Under the pieces are notes generated by a model, which saw only the letters and a list, made by a program, of their open reading frames with translations, had not been told where the DNA came from and ran no database searches. DNA of 64,000 nt, from the NCBI RefSeq assembly GCF_000371785.1, contig NZ_AQUI01000002.1:434001-498000 (forward strand), given 5' to 3'. A program made the translations under genes and the position numbers. Positions 1-9,138 of this stretch are shown here, one piece after another (position 1 is the stretch's first letter; each line of letters starts with the position of its first letter). This DNA comes from Actinopolyspora halophila DSM 43834. Lineage in GTDB: Bacteria; Actinomycetota; Actinomycetes; Mycobacteriales; Pseudonocardiaceae.

Positions 1-320
1 CGAGATCGGAGAGAGGCTGGCCGGGTGAACCGGCGAGCCCCTCGAGAACAATCTTCACGGCTCAGTTCGTTCGGGCACTGCTCGGTCGGTCCGGTCGTCG
101 GACAAGCGGCGCGACCGCTTCTCATCACCCGCGCGACCCGAGCCGCTTTTCACCACCCGAGCACCCGGCGCCGCCGGGGGTTCTCGGTCTCGGGTCTCGC
201 GAGGACGGTCCCGACGTTGTGTAGCCGCTACCCGAGGTCGGGGAACCCGCAGCGAGACCCCGACTGAGGTTCCCCCACGGAACCACCCACGCAGATCAAG
301 CCGCCGACCCGCTCAACGGG
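1..320. other. Intergenic, no gene recognised
   Basis: About 320 bases downstream of the WhiB gene. The only open frame (25-267, plus) has no recognisable domain and an Arg/Pro/Ser-rich composition typical of chance frames in high-GC DNA. I see no RNA gene or clear terminator here. Confidence 0.5.
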
Positions 321-620
321 TCAGCCCAGTTGGTAGGCGTCGGGCCGGGTGTAGTCCTCGCGCGCGGCTTCCAGCAGCTCACGCCAATTACCTACGTCGG
401 GGCGCCTGCGCAGCAGTGCCCGTCGTTCGCGTTCGGTCATCCCGCCCCAGACTCCGAATTCGATCTTCTTGTCCAGTGCCTCGGCGAGGCACTCGGTGCG
501 CACGGGGCAGCCGAAGCAGATCGTGCGCGCTTTGCGCTGCTCCGCTCCCCGTACGAAAAGCTGGTCCGGGTTTTTGTCGCGGCATGCCGCATTAACCCGC
601 CAGTCCCCCTGTTCGAGCAT
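321..620 (-). CDS. whiB4: WhiB-family iron-sulfur regulator (WhiB4/WblA type)
   Basis: A 99-residue WhiB-like protein that binds a redox-sensitive 4Fe-4S cluster and acts as a transcription factor. Four cysteines are at about residues 13, 35, 38 and 44 in the usual C-xn-C-x2-C-x5-C layout, followed by the GVWGG turn and a basic ERERRALLRRR tail. The ATG at 620 was chosen because it gives the short N-terminus typical of WblA; an in-frame TTG at 662 would add 14 residues. It is divergent from the PASTA penicillin-binding protein, exactly as whiB4 and ponA2 lie in Mycobacterium, which supports the WhiB4/WblA assignment. The family call is firm; the subgroup rests on synteny. Confidence 0.9.
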   Translation of the reverse strand: MLEQGDWRVNAACRDKNPDQLFVRGAEQRKARTICFGCPVRTECLAEALDKKIEFGVWGGMTERERRALLRRRPDVGNWRELLEAAREDYTRPDAYQLG

Positions 621-855
621 CAAAGCCCCCAGCTCCTCACTGGATCGTCGGCGACCATGCAAGCTCCGGGCCCCCCGGCACCGGCTGTCGTGGCGTGCTT
701 ACAGCCCGCTACGACATCTCGTCGCTAGACGTGGACGCACACTAGAAGATCTCGGTTCCAAGGCCAACCGACTTTCGTGGGATTTTTCTTACGCACTCAT
801 CACATCGGGCGTCATTGACCGCGACAGCGAGTGGCGTTCCCGCACGCGTCCTACC

Positions 856-3237
856 GTGAGTGCTGTGCGGATTCGCAACGGCGTGCTCAAGCTGTTCGGT
901 CTCTGTGTGCTGGCCGGTGTCCTGGTCGCCGGCATGTTGTTCCCCGCCGTGGGATCACTGGGAGTGGTGTCGAACCGTGCCAGCGACGCGGTGAACAGGA
1001 TCTCGACGGAACTGCTCACCGAGCAGCCACCCCTTGTGAGCACTGTCACGGACAGGGCGGGCAACCCGATCGCTCATCTCTACAAGCAGTACCGCACGCC
1101 CGCGAGCTCCGATCAGATCGCGAACACGATGAAGGCGGCCATGGTCGCGATCGAGGATCAGCGCTACTACGAGCACGAGGGGGTGGACTGGCCGGGAACG
1201 GTGCGTGCTTTCGTCAGCAACCAGGTGGCGGGAGAGATCACCCAGGGGGCTTCGACGATCACCCAGCAGTACGTGAAGAACTACCTGGTGCACGTCGACG
1301 CGGCGGGGGAACCGGTCGAGCAGGCCGAGGCCAGCGAGCAGACCGTGGCGCGCAAACTGCGGGAGATCCGCATCGCCCTGCAGCTGGAGAAGCGCCTGAG
1401 CAAGGAAGAGATCCTCACGCGCTATCTGAACGTGGTCCCCTACGGCAACCGGATCTACGGGGTCGCCGCGGCTTCACAGGCCTACTTCGACACCACCCCG
1501 GACCAGCTCACCGTTCCGCAGGCCGCGCTGCTCGCCGGAGTGGTCAACCGACCGGGTTCGCTGAACCCCGTCACGCAACCGGATGAGGCCAAGTACCGGC
1601 GCGACCTGGTGATCGACGCCATGGCCAAACAGGACCGGATCACCCCGGAGAGAGCTCGCGAGGCCAAGCGGGCTCCGCTCGGGATCGAGAAGCCACTGGA
1701 CAAGTTGCCCAACGGTTGTGTGGGCGCGGGCGCCGAGAACGGCTTCTTCTGCAAGTACGTCGAGAACTACCTGCAGCGGGCCGGGTTCTCCCTCGAACAG
1801 GTGCGCCGCGGCGGCTACACGATACGCACCACACTGGACCAGCGGATAACGGCCGCGGCGAAGGACTCGGCGGAGCAGGGGGTGCCCAAGGACAGCGAGC
1901 GGATCGCGAACGCACTTTCCGTGGTGGAGCCGGGCCAGAACAAACACCGCGTCCGGGCGCTGGTGGCCAACCGCGACTTCGGATTCGACAAGCAGGAGGG
2001 GGAGAGCGCCTACGCGTTGCCCTCCACGATGGTGCAGAAGGGTGCGGGCTCGGTGTACAAGACGTTCACGGCCGCGGCCGCCCTGGAGAACGGGATGGGG
2101 ATAAACGACGTGGTCCCGGCCCCCTCCTCCTACACCTCGGTCAAGTTCAGCAACGGGACCAACCCCTACACGGTCGGAAACGCCGAAGGGGTCGGAGCGG
2201 GAACGCGCTCGGTCAAGGAGGCGCTGGCCACTTCCCCGAACACGGCTTTCGTGATCCTCGAGGAGCGCGCGGGGCTGAACAACACCGTCGACATGGCCGC
2301 GCGTCTGGGGATGCGCCGCACGCTCAAGCACCACGACCTGGCCGGAGTTCCGATGGCGTCCGAGCGAGCGCGTGAACGCACTCAGGCCGAGGAGATCAAA
2401 CAGCGCAAGATCGGAGCGTTCACGCTCGGTTTCAGCCCGACCAGCCCGCTCGAGCTGTCCAACGTCTCCGCCACGATCATGAGTGGTGGGAAGTGGTGTC
2501 CGCCGACGCCGATCAAGGAGATCACCGACCGGAACGGCAACCCCGTCTCGATCACCGAACCGCCCTGTGAGCAGGCCGTGGACCGGGAGCTGGCGGACGC
2601 GATGGCCGAGGGCATGTCGGACGACACCACATCCGGCACGGCTGCCAGAGCGGCGAGCTCGACGGGCTGGGACCGCCCCACGGCGGCCAAGACGGGAACC
2701 ACCGAGACGTTCGCCTCCGCGGCGTTCATCGGGGCGACACCGCAGTTCGCGGGGGCGGCGCTCACGTTCATCGATCGTCCGCCGTCCTGGTCGGGTGCCG
2801 GAATCTGCTTGGGAGGGACCCCCTCGGTGTGCGGCAGCGGGAACATATACGGCGGCACGATCCCGGCCAAGACCTGGATGAGAGCGATGAAGGGCGCCCA
2901 CGAGGGGCTGCCCGTCGCCCAGCTGCCGAGCACCACCGACCGCTACCGCAGCGGCGGCTCGGGCAAGCAGGTTCCCGAAGTCGTGGAGATGAAGTTCGAG
3001 AAGGCGGCGAAGAAGCTGCGCGATGCCGGTTACGAGGTGAAACGTCGCAAGGTCAGCAGCAGGGATCCGCAGGGGACGGTGATCGGCCAGTCCCCGCGCG
3101 GTGTGGTCTCCGAGGGTAAGCCGATCAACCTGTCGGTGAGTACCGGCTACGTCCCGCCACCGCGAACCGGAACCCAACGACCCGAGGCCGAAGACGGGGA
3201 CGGCGGGAACGGCTCCGGAGAGGGGCCGGGAGGTTGA
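856..3237 (+). CDS. ponA2: Bifunctional penicillin-binding protein with PASTA domain (PonA2 type)
   Basis: A class A penicillin-binding protein of 793 residues that polymerises and cross-links peptidoglycan outside the membrane. An N-terminal membrane anchor (about residues 10-35) is followed by a GT51 glycosyltransferase with its catalytic Glu near residue 100 and a QGASTITQQ motif. The transpeptidase has SVYK (Ser399, Lys402), SPN (Ser460) and KTGTT (Lys612). A PASTA domain follows at about 707-760, then a Pro/Gly-rich tail. The open frame extends far upstream, but the GTG at 856 starts the first PonA2-like sequence. No strong ribosome site is visible before it. Divergent whiB4 and downstream metallophosphoesterase match the mycobacterial ponA2 locus. 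Confidence 0.93.
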   Translation: MSAVRIRNGVLKLFGLCVLAGVLVAGMLFPAVGSLGVVSNRASDAVNRISTELLTEQPPLVSTVTDRAGNPIAHLYKQYRTPASSDQIANTMKAAMVAIEDQRYYEHEGVDWPGTVRAFVSNQVAGEITQGASTITQQYVKNYLVHVDAAGEPVEQAEASEQTVARKLREIRIALQLEKRLSKEEILTRYLNVVPYGNRIYGVAAASQAYFDTTPDQLTVPQAALLAGVVNRPGSLNPVTQPDEAKYRRDLVIDAMAKQDRITPERAREAKRAPLGIEKPLDKLPNGCVGAGAENGFFCKYVENYLQRAGFSLEQVRRGGYTIRTTLDQRITAAAKDSAEQGVPKDSERIANALSVVEPGQNKHRVRALVANRDFGFDKQEGESAYALPSTMVQKGAGSVYKTFTAAAALENGMGINDVVPAPSSYTSVKFSNGTNPYTVGNAEGVGAGTRSVKEALATSPNTAFVILEERAGLNNTVDMAARLGMRRTLKHHDLAGVPMASERARERTQAEEIKQRKIGAFTLGFSPTSPLELSNVSATIMSGGKWCPPTPIKEITDRNGNPVSITEPPCEQAVDRELADAMAEGMSDDTTSGTAARAASSTGWDRPTAAKTGTTETFASAAFIGATPQFAGAALTFIDRPPSWSGAGICLGGTPSVCGSGNIYGGTIPAKTWMRAMKGAHEGLPVAQLPSTTDRYRSGGSGKQVPEVVEMKFEKAAKKLRDAGYEVKRRKVSSRDPQGTVIGQSPRGVVSEGKPINLSVSTGYVPPPRTGTQRPEAEDGDGGNGSGEGPGG

Positions 3238-3399
3238 CGCCCTGTCCCCTCGAGGCTTTCCGTGCAGCTCGTCGTAGGTGGTTCTGATGAACGGAACCTC
3301 TCGCGGGCTCGTGAGCGGGTGCCCCGAGATCGGGCAGCGCGGCCTGCCCACGCCGTTGGGTGACAGCGGGGAAGAGGTGTTCACCGCTGTCAGCGAACA

Positions 3400-3944
3400 G
3401 CAGCCCAAACAACGTACCCACACCGTTCGCTGGTCCGCCCCCGGCGCCGTGAGCTCGCCGTCGATTTCGTGCTGCACGAGCACGAGGCACCGGGGGCCAG
3501 CTGGGCGGCGAACGTCCGGGCCGGGGACAGGGTGGTCACGGGGCCCAGTCCCTCCTACCGGCCGGCTCCCGAGGCGGACCCGCTGGTGCTCGTCGGGGAC
3601 GAGAGCGCCCTGCCCGCGATCACCGCGATCCTGGAGGAGGTGCCCAGCACGATCCCGGTCGGGGTGTTCGTCGAGGTGGCCGACTCCGCCGAGTGCGGGT
3701 ACGTGCCCGCGACGACGCGGGGGACTGGACCTGGTTGTTCCGCGACGCCGCGTCCGGGGACGATGCCGATTCGCTTCCTGACGCGATGAGCGGGGCGAAC
3801 CTGGGGCCGGACCCTCACGTGTGGGTGGGCGCCGAGGACGATGTCGTGCACCGCGTCCGGCGGTTCTGCGAAACGGAACTCGGACTGGGCCGTTCCCGGC
3901 CGTACGCGCTGACCTACTGGCGGTCGAACCGCGTCGAGCGGTGA
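3400..3944 (+). pseudogene. Decayed siderophore-interacting protein (SIP/ViuB family)
   Basis: SIP-family sequence is spread over three reading frames. A QRTHTVR stretch (like the family's RRTYTVR flavin-binding motif) is in frame 2 near 3412. Then DFVLHEHEAPG through VFVEVADSAE is in frame 1 (about 3448-3700). A C-terminal part with GDWTWLFRDA, HVWVGAEDD and YALTYWRSN is in frame 3 (about 3730-3944). The order matches a normal ferric-siderophore reductase, but the N-terminal FAD domain is missing and at least two frameshifts intervene. It is therefore read as a dead remnant. A base-calling error could explain one shift but not the missing front end. Confidence 0.75.
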
Positions 3945-4053
3945 GTTCGTCCTCCTCGCGTGCTTCTCCCGCGGAGCGCCACTCCTCGAGACCGGGACCC
4001 GCTCACGAGACCGCGGGAGGTTCCGCCACCCACGCCGAACCGGGGACGCTCCG

Positions 4054-4524
4054 TCAGATGCCGAGCTCGGCCTTCACCGCGGCAGCGACTCGGCCACCCT
4101 CGGCACGGCCCTCGACCTTCGTGTTCGCCGCCTTCATGACCTGGCCCATCTGCTTCGGCCCCGGAGTGTCTCCGAGCTCCTCGGCGACCTCCGAGACGGC
4201 TTCCCGGGCGATGCGGGCAAGCTCCGCGTCGTCGAGCTGGGTGGGAAGGTACTCCCGCAGGATCTCGCCCTCGGCACGTTCGGATGCGGCCTGGTCGGGG
4301 CGGTCGGCCGAGTCGAACGCCGCGGCGGACTCGTCGCGCTTCTTGACCTCCTTGGACAGCACCGCCCTGACTTCCTCGTCGGAGAGTTCCCGGGCCTCCT
4401 TGCCCGAAACCTCCTCGGACCCGATGGCCGAGAGGGCCATTCGCAGTACGCCGGTACGTGTGGTTTCCCGCTGTTTGATCGCCGCGGTCAGCTCGCTTCG
4501 CAGGCGTTCCTTCAACTCGGACAT
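4054..4524 (-). CDS. GatB/YqeY-domain protein
   Basis: A 156-residue YqeY-family protein, homologous to the C-terminal tRNA-binding tail domain of the GatB amidotransferase subunit. Its free-standing role is not settled. It starts MSELKERLRSEL, has the family's VLRMALSAI segment and ends in the helical GPKQMGQVMKAAN region. Length is typical of the family. It is convergent with the SIP remnant and divergent from the metallophosphoesterase, an arrangement also seen near mycobacterial ponA2. Confidence 0.9.
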   Translation of the reverse strand: MSELKERLRSELTAAIKQRETTRTGVLRMALSAIGSEEVSGKEARELSDEEVRAVLSKEVKKRDESAAAFDSADRPDQAASERAEGEILREYLPTQLDDAELARIAREAVSEVAEELGDTPGPKQMGQVMKAANTKVEGRAEGGRVAAAVKAELGI

Positions 4525-4627
4525 GCCCGCGATTGTCCCGCGTCACCCCGCGGAGCGGCACAGTAGTGCGCCGAGGCCTTCGCAGGCCGTCGCACAGGGC
4601 GGCGAAAAGCGCCGTAGGGTGGATGAT

Positions 4628-5590
4628 GTGAACACGCTCGGTCGGATTCTGCTTGCCACGGGGGCCCTGGGCGCCTCCACGCTCGGTTACGCGGCGGGGA
4701 TCGAACGCAGGCACTGGACCCTGCGGAAGGCCACGTTGCCGGTGCTCGCGGAGGGAAGTCCCAGACTTCGCGTGCTGCACGTCTCCGACCTGCACATGAC
4801 GCCGAACCAGTTGTCCAAGCAGCGCTGGGTGGCCGGGCTGGACGAGCTCGAACCGGACCTGGTCGTCAACACCGGTGACAATCTGGCCCATCCGCAGGCG
4901 GTCCCGGGGGTGCTGCGCGCTCTGGGGCCGTTGCTGGACCGTCCCGGCGTGTTCGTTTTCGGCAGCAACGACTACTACGCGCCGAAACCCAAGAATCCGG
5001 CCCGCTACCTGATCCCCTCGGGGAAGAAGAAGCGCATCCGGGGCAACCCGCTGCCGTGGCGGGATCTGCGTGCGGCCATGACGGAGCGCGGTTGGGTGGA
5101 CCTGACACACCGACGCAGGCACCTGAACGTGGGTGGGGTGAGCGTGCACGCGGCGGGGCTGGACGATCCGCACCTCAAGCGGGACCGCTACGCGGAGATC
5201 GAGGGAAGGCCCGCGGAGGACGTCCAGCTGGGGCTGGGGGTCACGCACTCCCCGGAGCCGCGGGTGCTGGACTCGTTCGACGGCGATGACTACGACCTGG
5301 TGCTCGCGGGGCACACCCACGGTGGGCAGCTCTGCCTGCCCGGCTTCGGGGCGATAGTGACCAACTGTGAGCTGGACCGTGCGCGGGCCAAGGGCCCCTC
5401 CGACTGGGGAGCGCACATGCGGTTGCACGTTTCGGCCGGTCTGGGAACTTCTCCGTACGCCCCCGTCCGGTTCGCCTGCCCGCCGGAGGCCTCGCTGCTG
5501 ACGCTCGTTCCGCGTTCGGAAGGTGGCGGTCCGGAGGCGGTTCCGAGTGTGGAAGGGGCCCCCGTCGAGGACCGTGTGGGGATCAGATAG
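4628..5590 (+). CDS. Calcineurin-like metallophosphoesterase
   Basis: A 320-residue phosphoesterase with a short N-terminal hydrophobic segment (residues 5-20) that probably tethers it to the membrane. Metal-binding motifs in order are HVSDLHM, NTGDN, GSNDYY and GHTHGGQ, the hallmark of the two-metal calcineurin fold. It resembles the YkuE/YaeI type acting on phosphorylated lipids or unknown phosphodiesters; the substrate is not evident. The GTG at 4628 follows an AGGGTGG ribosome site by about five bases. The same gene follows ponA2 in Mycobacterium. Confidence 0.9.
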   Translation: MNTLGRILLATGALGASTLGYAAGIERRHWTLRKATLPVLAEGSPRLRVLHVSDLHMTPNQLSKQRWVAGLDELEPDLVVNTGDNLAHPQAVPGVLRALGPLLDRPGVFVFGSNDYYAPKPKNPARYLIPSGKKKRIRGNPLPWRDLRAAMTERGWVDLTHRRRHLNVGGVSVHAAGLDDPHLKRDRYAEIEGRPAEDVQLGLGVTHSPEPRVLDSFDGDDYDLVLAGHTHGGQLCLPGFGAIVTNCELDRARAKGPSDWGAHMRLHVSAGLGTSPYAPVRFACPPEASLLTLVPRSEGGGPEAVPSVEGAPVEDRVGIR

Positions 5591-5652
5591 ACTATGAGCT
5601 GTCGGTCGGCGACGATCTGTCGGGACCGACGGCGAGTCCCGCTGGGGCGAGC

Positions 5653-5726
5653 CGGGGTGTAGCGCAGTTTGGGAGCGCGCCTCGTTCGGGTCGAGGAGGT
5701 CGTGGGTTCAAATCCCGCCACCCCGA
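5653..5726 (+). tRNA. tRNA-Pro (anticodon CGG)
   Basis: A 74-nt cloverleaf. The acceptor arms CGGGGTG and CACCCCG pair, with A as discriminator base. The anticodon stem CCTCG/CGAGG closes the loop TTCGGGT, giving anticodon CGG. The T arm contains GGTTCAAATCC. No CCA is encoded. Confidence 0.97.
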
Positions 5727-5735
5727 CATTGAGTG

Positions 5736-5778
5736 ATCCGGTTACCGAGTGCCACGGCACTCGGTAACCGGATTTTTT
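5736..5778 (+). terminator. Rho-independent terminator of tRNA-Pro
   Basis: An uninterrupted inverted repeat of about 18 bp per arm (5736-5753 and 5756-5773) is followed by a T run ending at 5778. It lies ten bases after the tRNA. Confidence 0.93.
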
Positions 5779-5914
5779 GCGGGGTCGGCGGCGCCGACCG
5801 CGGAGGTGGTGAAAAGCGGCTCCGCCGCTTGCACGAGGATCGGCCCAACCGAGTTGGTGCTCACCCAACCTGCGTAACCTCTCAGGTCGTCTTTCGCGAT
5901 GAGCGTCCCCTCGC

Positions 5915-6934
5915 TTACTCCCCGGACCCTTCGGTGCTCTGCTCGGCCTTGTGCGGCGGTGCCGCGGAGGTGAGGCGTGCCGTTACCGCGTCGACGACCT
6001 CCTCACGACGGGGATCTTCCGCGTCCAGCACCGAATTCACCGCTTCGGCGATCACGGAGCGGAGCGCCTGTTCGTTCTCCGCCTGCTGACCGTCCCCGCC
6101 CGCTGCGAGCTCGGCCGCGTTCTTGCCCTGGGCGAATTGCTGGTGGAGCTCGAAGGTGTGCTTGTCGACCCAGCGCGTGAAATCCACGAGAGTGAAGCGC
6201 TTGGCTCCGTCCACATAAGACGGCCATCCGGTGAATTCTCCGGGAGTACGGCTGGCCGTGAGTTGTTGCAGTATGTCGAACAGGGCGTGTCGTTCGTCGT
6301 CGCGCATGTCTTCTCCCTCCGGGGCGAGCAGGTTTTCCATGTCCTGACGGGTTCCCAGGTGGGCGTTGGCATCGACGGGGCTCTGCCCCGCCACCGACGC
6401 CGAGCTGGTGAACTGCAGAACGGCGACCTGGTTGCCGCCGTATCCGTTCCAGAAGTGCTCGGGTACGCGCTGGTAGATCTCACTGGCGTAGCCGCCGCGG
6501 TTGTCGGGGTAGCGGGACTTCCACAGGGGCGGAAAGCCGGACAGGTCGGGATTTCCGAGCCGCTGCCAGTACCACTCCGGCAGGTAGAGCAGGGGTGTTC
6601 GGAAACCGCGTCCGTGCAGCTCCTCGGTCAGCGCCCCCGTGAGTCGGGTCCCACCGCCGCCGTCCTCGACATCGAGGATGACGGGGACGTCGGTGGGCAC
6701 GGTCGCGGCGATGTGATCGGCCTGGGCCGCCGCGGTGGCTCCTTCGCGCTGGTAGTGGTAGGCGGCGGGCAGCAGTCCGGCCGATCGTGCGGCGGTCAGG
6801 TTGGCCCGGAACCGGGGGTCGACGAAGCCGTCCCCTTCGGTGGCCTTGATGAACACGAACTCGAACGACTCGGCACGAGCACGATGCATGTCGAACGGTC
6901 CCTGGTGATGCGAAACGTCGATCCCGTAGATCAT
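5915..6934 (-). CDS. Glycoside hydrolase family 25 (lysozyme) protein
   Basis: A 339-residue GH25 muramidase that would cleave between MurNAc and GlcNAc. It opens with YGIDVSHHQG, carrying the conserved Asp at residue 6, and has the DxE catalytic pair in VILDVED (Asp88, Glu90). The catalytic barrel ends near residue 205. The remaining 130 residues are a charged helical extension with no recognised domain. No signal peptide is visible at the ATG chosen (6934), which follows a GGAG ribosome site. Absence of a signal suggests a phage-type or otherwise released enzyme. Confidence 0.85.
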   Translation of the reverse strand: MIYGIDVSHHQGPFDMHRARAESFEFVFIKATEGDGFVDPRFRANLTAARSAGLLPAAYHYQREGATAAAQADHIAATVPTDVPVILDVEDGGGGTRLTGALTEELHGRGFRTPLLYLPEWYWQRLGNPDLSGFPPLWKSRYPDNRGGYASEIYQRVPEHFWNGYGGNQVAVLQFTSSASVAGQSPVDANAHLGTRQDMENLLAPEGEDMRDDERHALFDILQQLTASRTPGEFTGWPSYVDGAKRFTLVDFTRWVDKHTFELHQQFAQGKNAAELAAGGDGQQAENEQALRSVIAEAVNSVLDAEDPRREEVVDAVTARLTSAAPPHKAEQSTEGSGE

Positions 6935-7185
6935 TGTCACTCCACGTGTGTTCGCGGTGCGGATCCGCGAGCGCTGCGGCCCCCTCGTGCTGTCGCTCTG
7001 CCCTGCCGGGTGGGTACGACGGCAGGCCTCCGTCCGGTACGCCCGTGTGAGCAGCAGCCGTTCGATCATCTCCCGAGGCGGGTTGCCGGGACAATCAACC
7101 GACCGGATTGCTTTCCCTCGCCTGGTCGAGCGACAACACGTACCCAGTGCCCATCTCGTTGGTCCGATCGGGCAGGATCGGTGGC

Positions 7186-9033
7186 GTGAGCACGTACCCA
7201 GGCGCCAACATTCCGGAAAAACTGTTCGACGATCCGGACAAGGAGGCGCGCTGGCGCGCCCGATTCAGCGCTCCGCGCGTGTCGCTGCCGGACTGGGGCA
7301 GGGACGCCCCCTGGCGGAGTCTGTACGTGTCGAACGTGAGCGGCACCTGGGAGCTCTACGCCTGGGATCGTTCCGCGGACACGCACCGTCAGGTCACCGA
7401 TCGGCCGAACGGCACCTTTCACGGCACTCTCTCCGCAGACGGCACCCGTGTCTGGTGGTTCGACGACACCGACGGCGACGAGTTCGGCACCTGGAAGAGC
7501 GAGCCGTTCGAGGAGGGGGACACGGCAGGCGCCGAAAACCCCCTGCCCACGACGCACGCCGGCTACCCGGCGGGCCTGGAACTCGGCTCGCGGGTGGTCG
7601 CGCTGGGGATGTCCACCGACGACGGGGTGACCGTGTGGGTTTCCCGCGACGACGAGACCCCGCGAGTGGTGTACCAGCACGAGCAGGACGGCGGTCTGGC
7701 GACGCTGTCCTGGGACGAGAGCCTGCTGGTGCTCTCCCACTCCGAGCACGGCGACAGTCGTCACCCCGCGTTGCGGGTGCTGCGCACCGCGGACGGGTCG
7801 AAGCTCGCGGAGAAGTGGGACGGTTCGGGGCTGGGCCTGGCCGCCCTGGACTTCGCCCCCGTCACGGGGGACACGCGGTTGCTGGTCTCGCACGAGCGGC
7901 GCGGACGCGAGGAGCTGCTCGTCTGGGACGTGGCCACGGACGCGGAGACCGAGCTCGATCTCGGCCTGCCGGGCGAGGTCTCCGCCGACTGGTACCCGGA
8001 CGGCTCGGCGCTGCTGATCGCGCACACCCACCAGGCGCGCACGACGCTCTACCGCTACGAGCTCGCCGACGGCACGCTGACTCCGCTACCCACCTCGCAG
8101 GGGACCGTGGGCGGTGCCTCCGTCCGACCGGACTTCGCGGTGGAGTACACCTGGTCCTCGGCCGCCGTCCCCGGCCGGGTGCGGGTGCTCTCCGCGGAGG
8201 GCACCGACAACGTGCTGCTCACTCCGGGGGGTGAGCGTGCTCCGGAGTCGAGGCCCGTCGAGGACGTGTTCGTGGAGGTGCCCTACGGGCCCAACGACAC
8301 CGTGCACGCCCTGGTCGCGCGTCCGGATGGCGCGGGCGAGGGGCCGATGCCCACGGTTTTCAACCTGCACGGTGGTCCGCACGCTGCCGATGAGGACCGT
8401 TTCTCGTCCTACCGCGCGGCGTGGCTGGAGGCGGGTTTCGCCGTGGTCGAGGTCAACTACCGCGGTTCGACCGGGTACGGCTCGGCCTGGCGTGACTCCA
8501 TCGAGGGCAGGCCCGGGCTCACCGAGCTGGAGGACGTCGCCCGGGTGCAGGACTGGGCCGTCAAGGACGGGCTGACCACTCCGGAGCTCAGCGTGGTGTC
8601 CGGCGCGTCCTGGGGCGGGTACCTGGCGCTGCTGGCCCTGGGCACCCAGCCGGACCGTTGGACCGGTGGTGTGGCCGGGGTGCCGGTGGCCGATTACGTC
8701 TCCGCCTTCGCGGACGAGATGGAGCCCCTCCGGGCCTACGACCGGGCGTTGTTCGGCGGTTCCCCCGAGGAAGTTCCCCAGGTCTACCGGGACTGCTCAC
8801 CGATCACCTATGTGGACGAGGTGCGTGCTCCCGTGCTGGTCCTGGCCGGGGACAACGATCCGCGGTGCCCGATACAGCAGGTGTTGAACTACCTGGATCG
8901 CCTGCAGCAGCGCGATCAGCCGTTCGAGTTCTACCGCTACGACGCGGGGCACGGTTCCCTCGTGATCGCGGAGACCCTGCGCCAGGTCGCCACCGAGATC
9001 CACTTCGCGCGTCGCTCCGTGGGACTGGCCTGA
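7186..9033 (+). CDS. S9 family peptidase (acylaminoacyl-peptidase/prolyl oligopeptidase type)
   Basis: A 615-residue cytoplasmic serine peptidase. The N-terminal two-thirds is a beta-propeller gating domain with repeated Trp/Asp strands (e.g. LYVSNVSGTWELYAW). The C-terminal alpha/beta-hydrolase has HGGPHA as oxyanion motif, Ser475 in GASWGG, Asp558 in GDNDPRCP and His589 in AGHGS. The GTG at 7186 starts the conserved sequence; an upstream ATG at 7108 would add 26 residues with no recognisable similarity. It probably trims short peptides. Confidence 0.92.
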   Translation: MSTYPGANIPEKLFDDPDKEARWRARFSAPRVSLPDWGRDAPWRSLYVSNVSGTWELYAWDRSADTHRQVTDRPNGTFHGTLSADGTRVWWFDDTDGDEFGTWKSEPFEEGDTAGAENPLPTTHAGYPAGLELGSRVVALGMSTDDGVTVWVSRDDETPRVVYQHEQDGGLATLSWDESLLVLSHSEHGDSRHPALRVLRTADGSKLAEKWDGSGLGLAALDFAPVTGDTRLLVSHERRGREELLVWDVATDAETELDLGLPGEVSADWYPDGSALLIAHTHQARTTLYRYELADGTLTPLPTSQGTVGGASVRPDFAVEYTWSSAAVPGRVRVLSAEGTDNVLLTPGGERAPESRPVEDVFVEVPYGPNDTVHALVARPDGAGEGPMPTVFNLHGGPHAADEDRFSSYRAAWLEAGFAVVEVNYRGSTGYGSAWRDSIEGRPGLTELEDVARVQDWAVKDGLTTPELSVVSGASWGGYLALLALGTQPDRWTGGVAGVPVADYVSAFADEMEPLRAYDRALFGGSPEEVPQVYRDCSPITYVDEVRAPVLVLAGDNDPRCPIQQVLNYLDRLQQRDQPFEFYRYDAGHGSLVIAETLRQVATEIHFARRSVGLA

Positions 9034-9138
9034 ACGCTTCCCGTGCGGACCGTCCACCGGAGCCCCCGACACCGGGCGTGTGTCCCGGTCCGCCTCCGGT
9101 GGATGCCATCCGGGTGAACCGGCTCGTATCCTGCGAGG

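Noticed and set aside
25-267. An 80-codon plus-strand frame at the window start
   Set aside because: No ribosome site, no domain, and Arg/Pro/Ser-rich composition of chance frames.
1474-3483. A 669-codon minus-strand frame
   Set aside because: It is antisense to the penicillin-binding protein, has Arg/Gly-rich composition and no domain.
3914-5428. A 504-codon minus-strand frame
   Set aside because: It spans the YqeY and phosphoesterase genes in the wrong frames and shows no domain.
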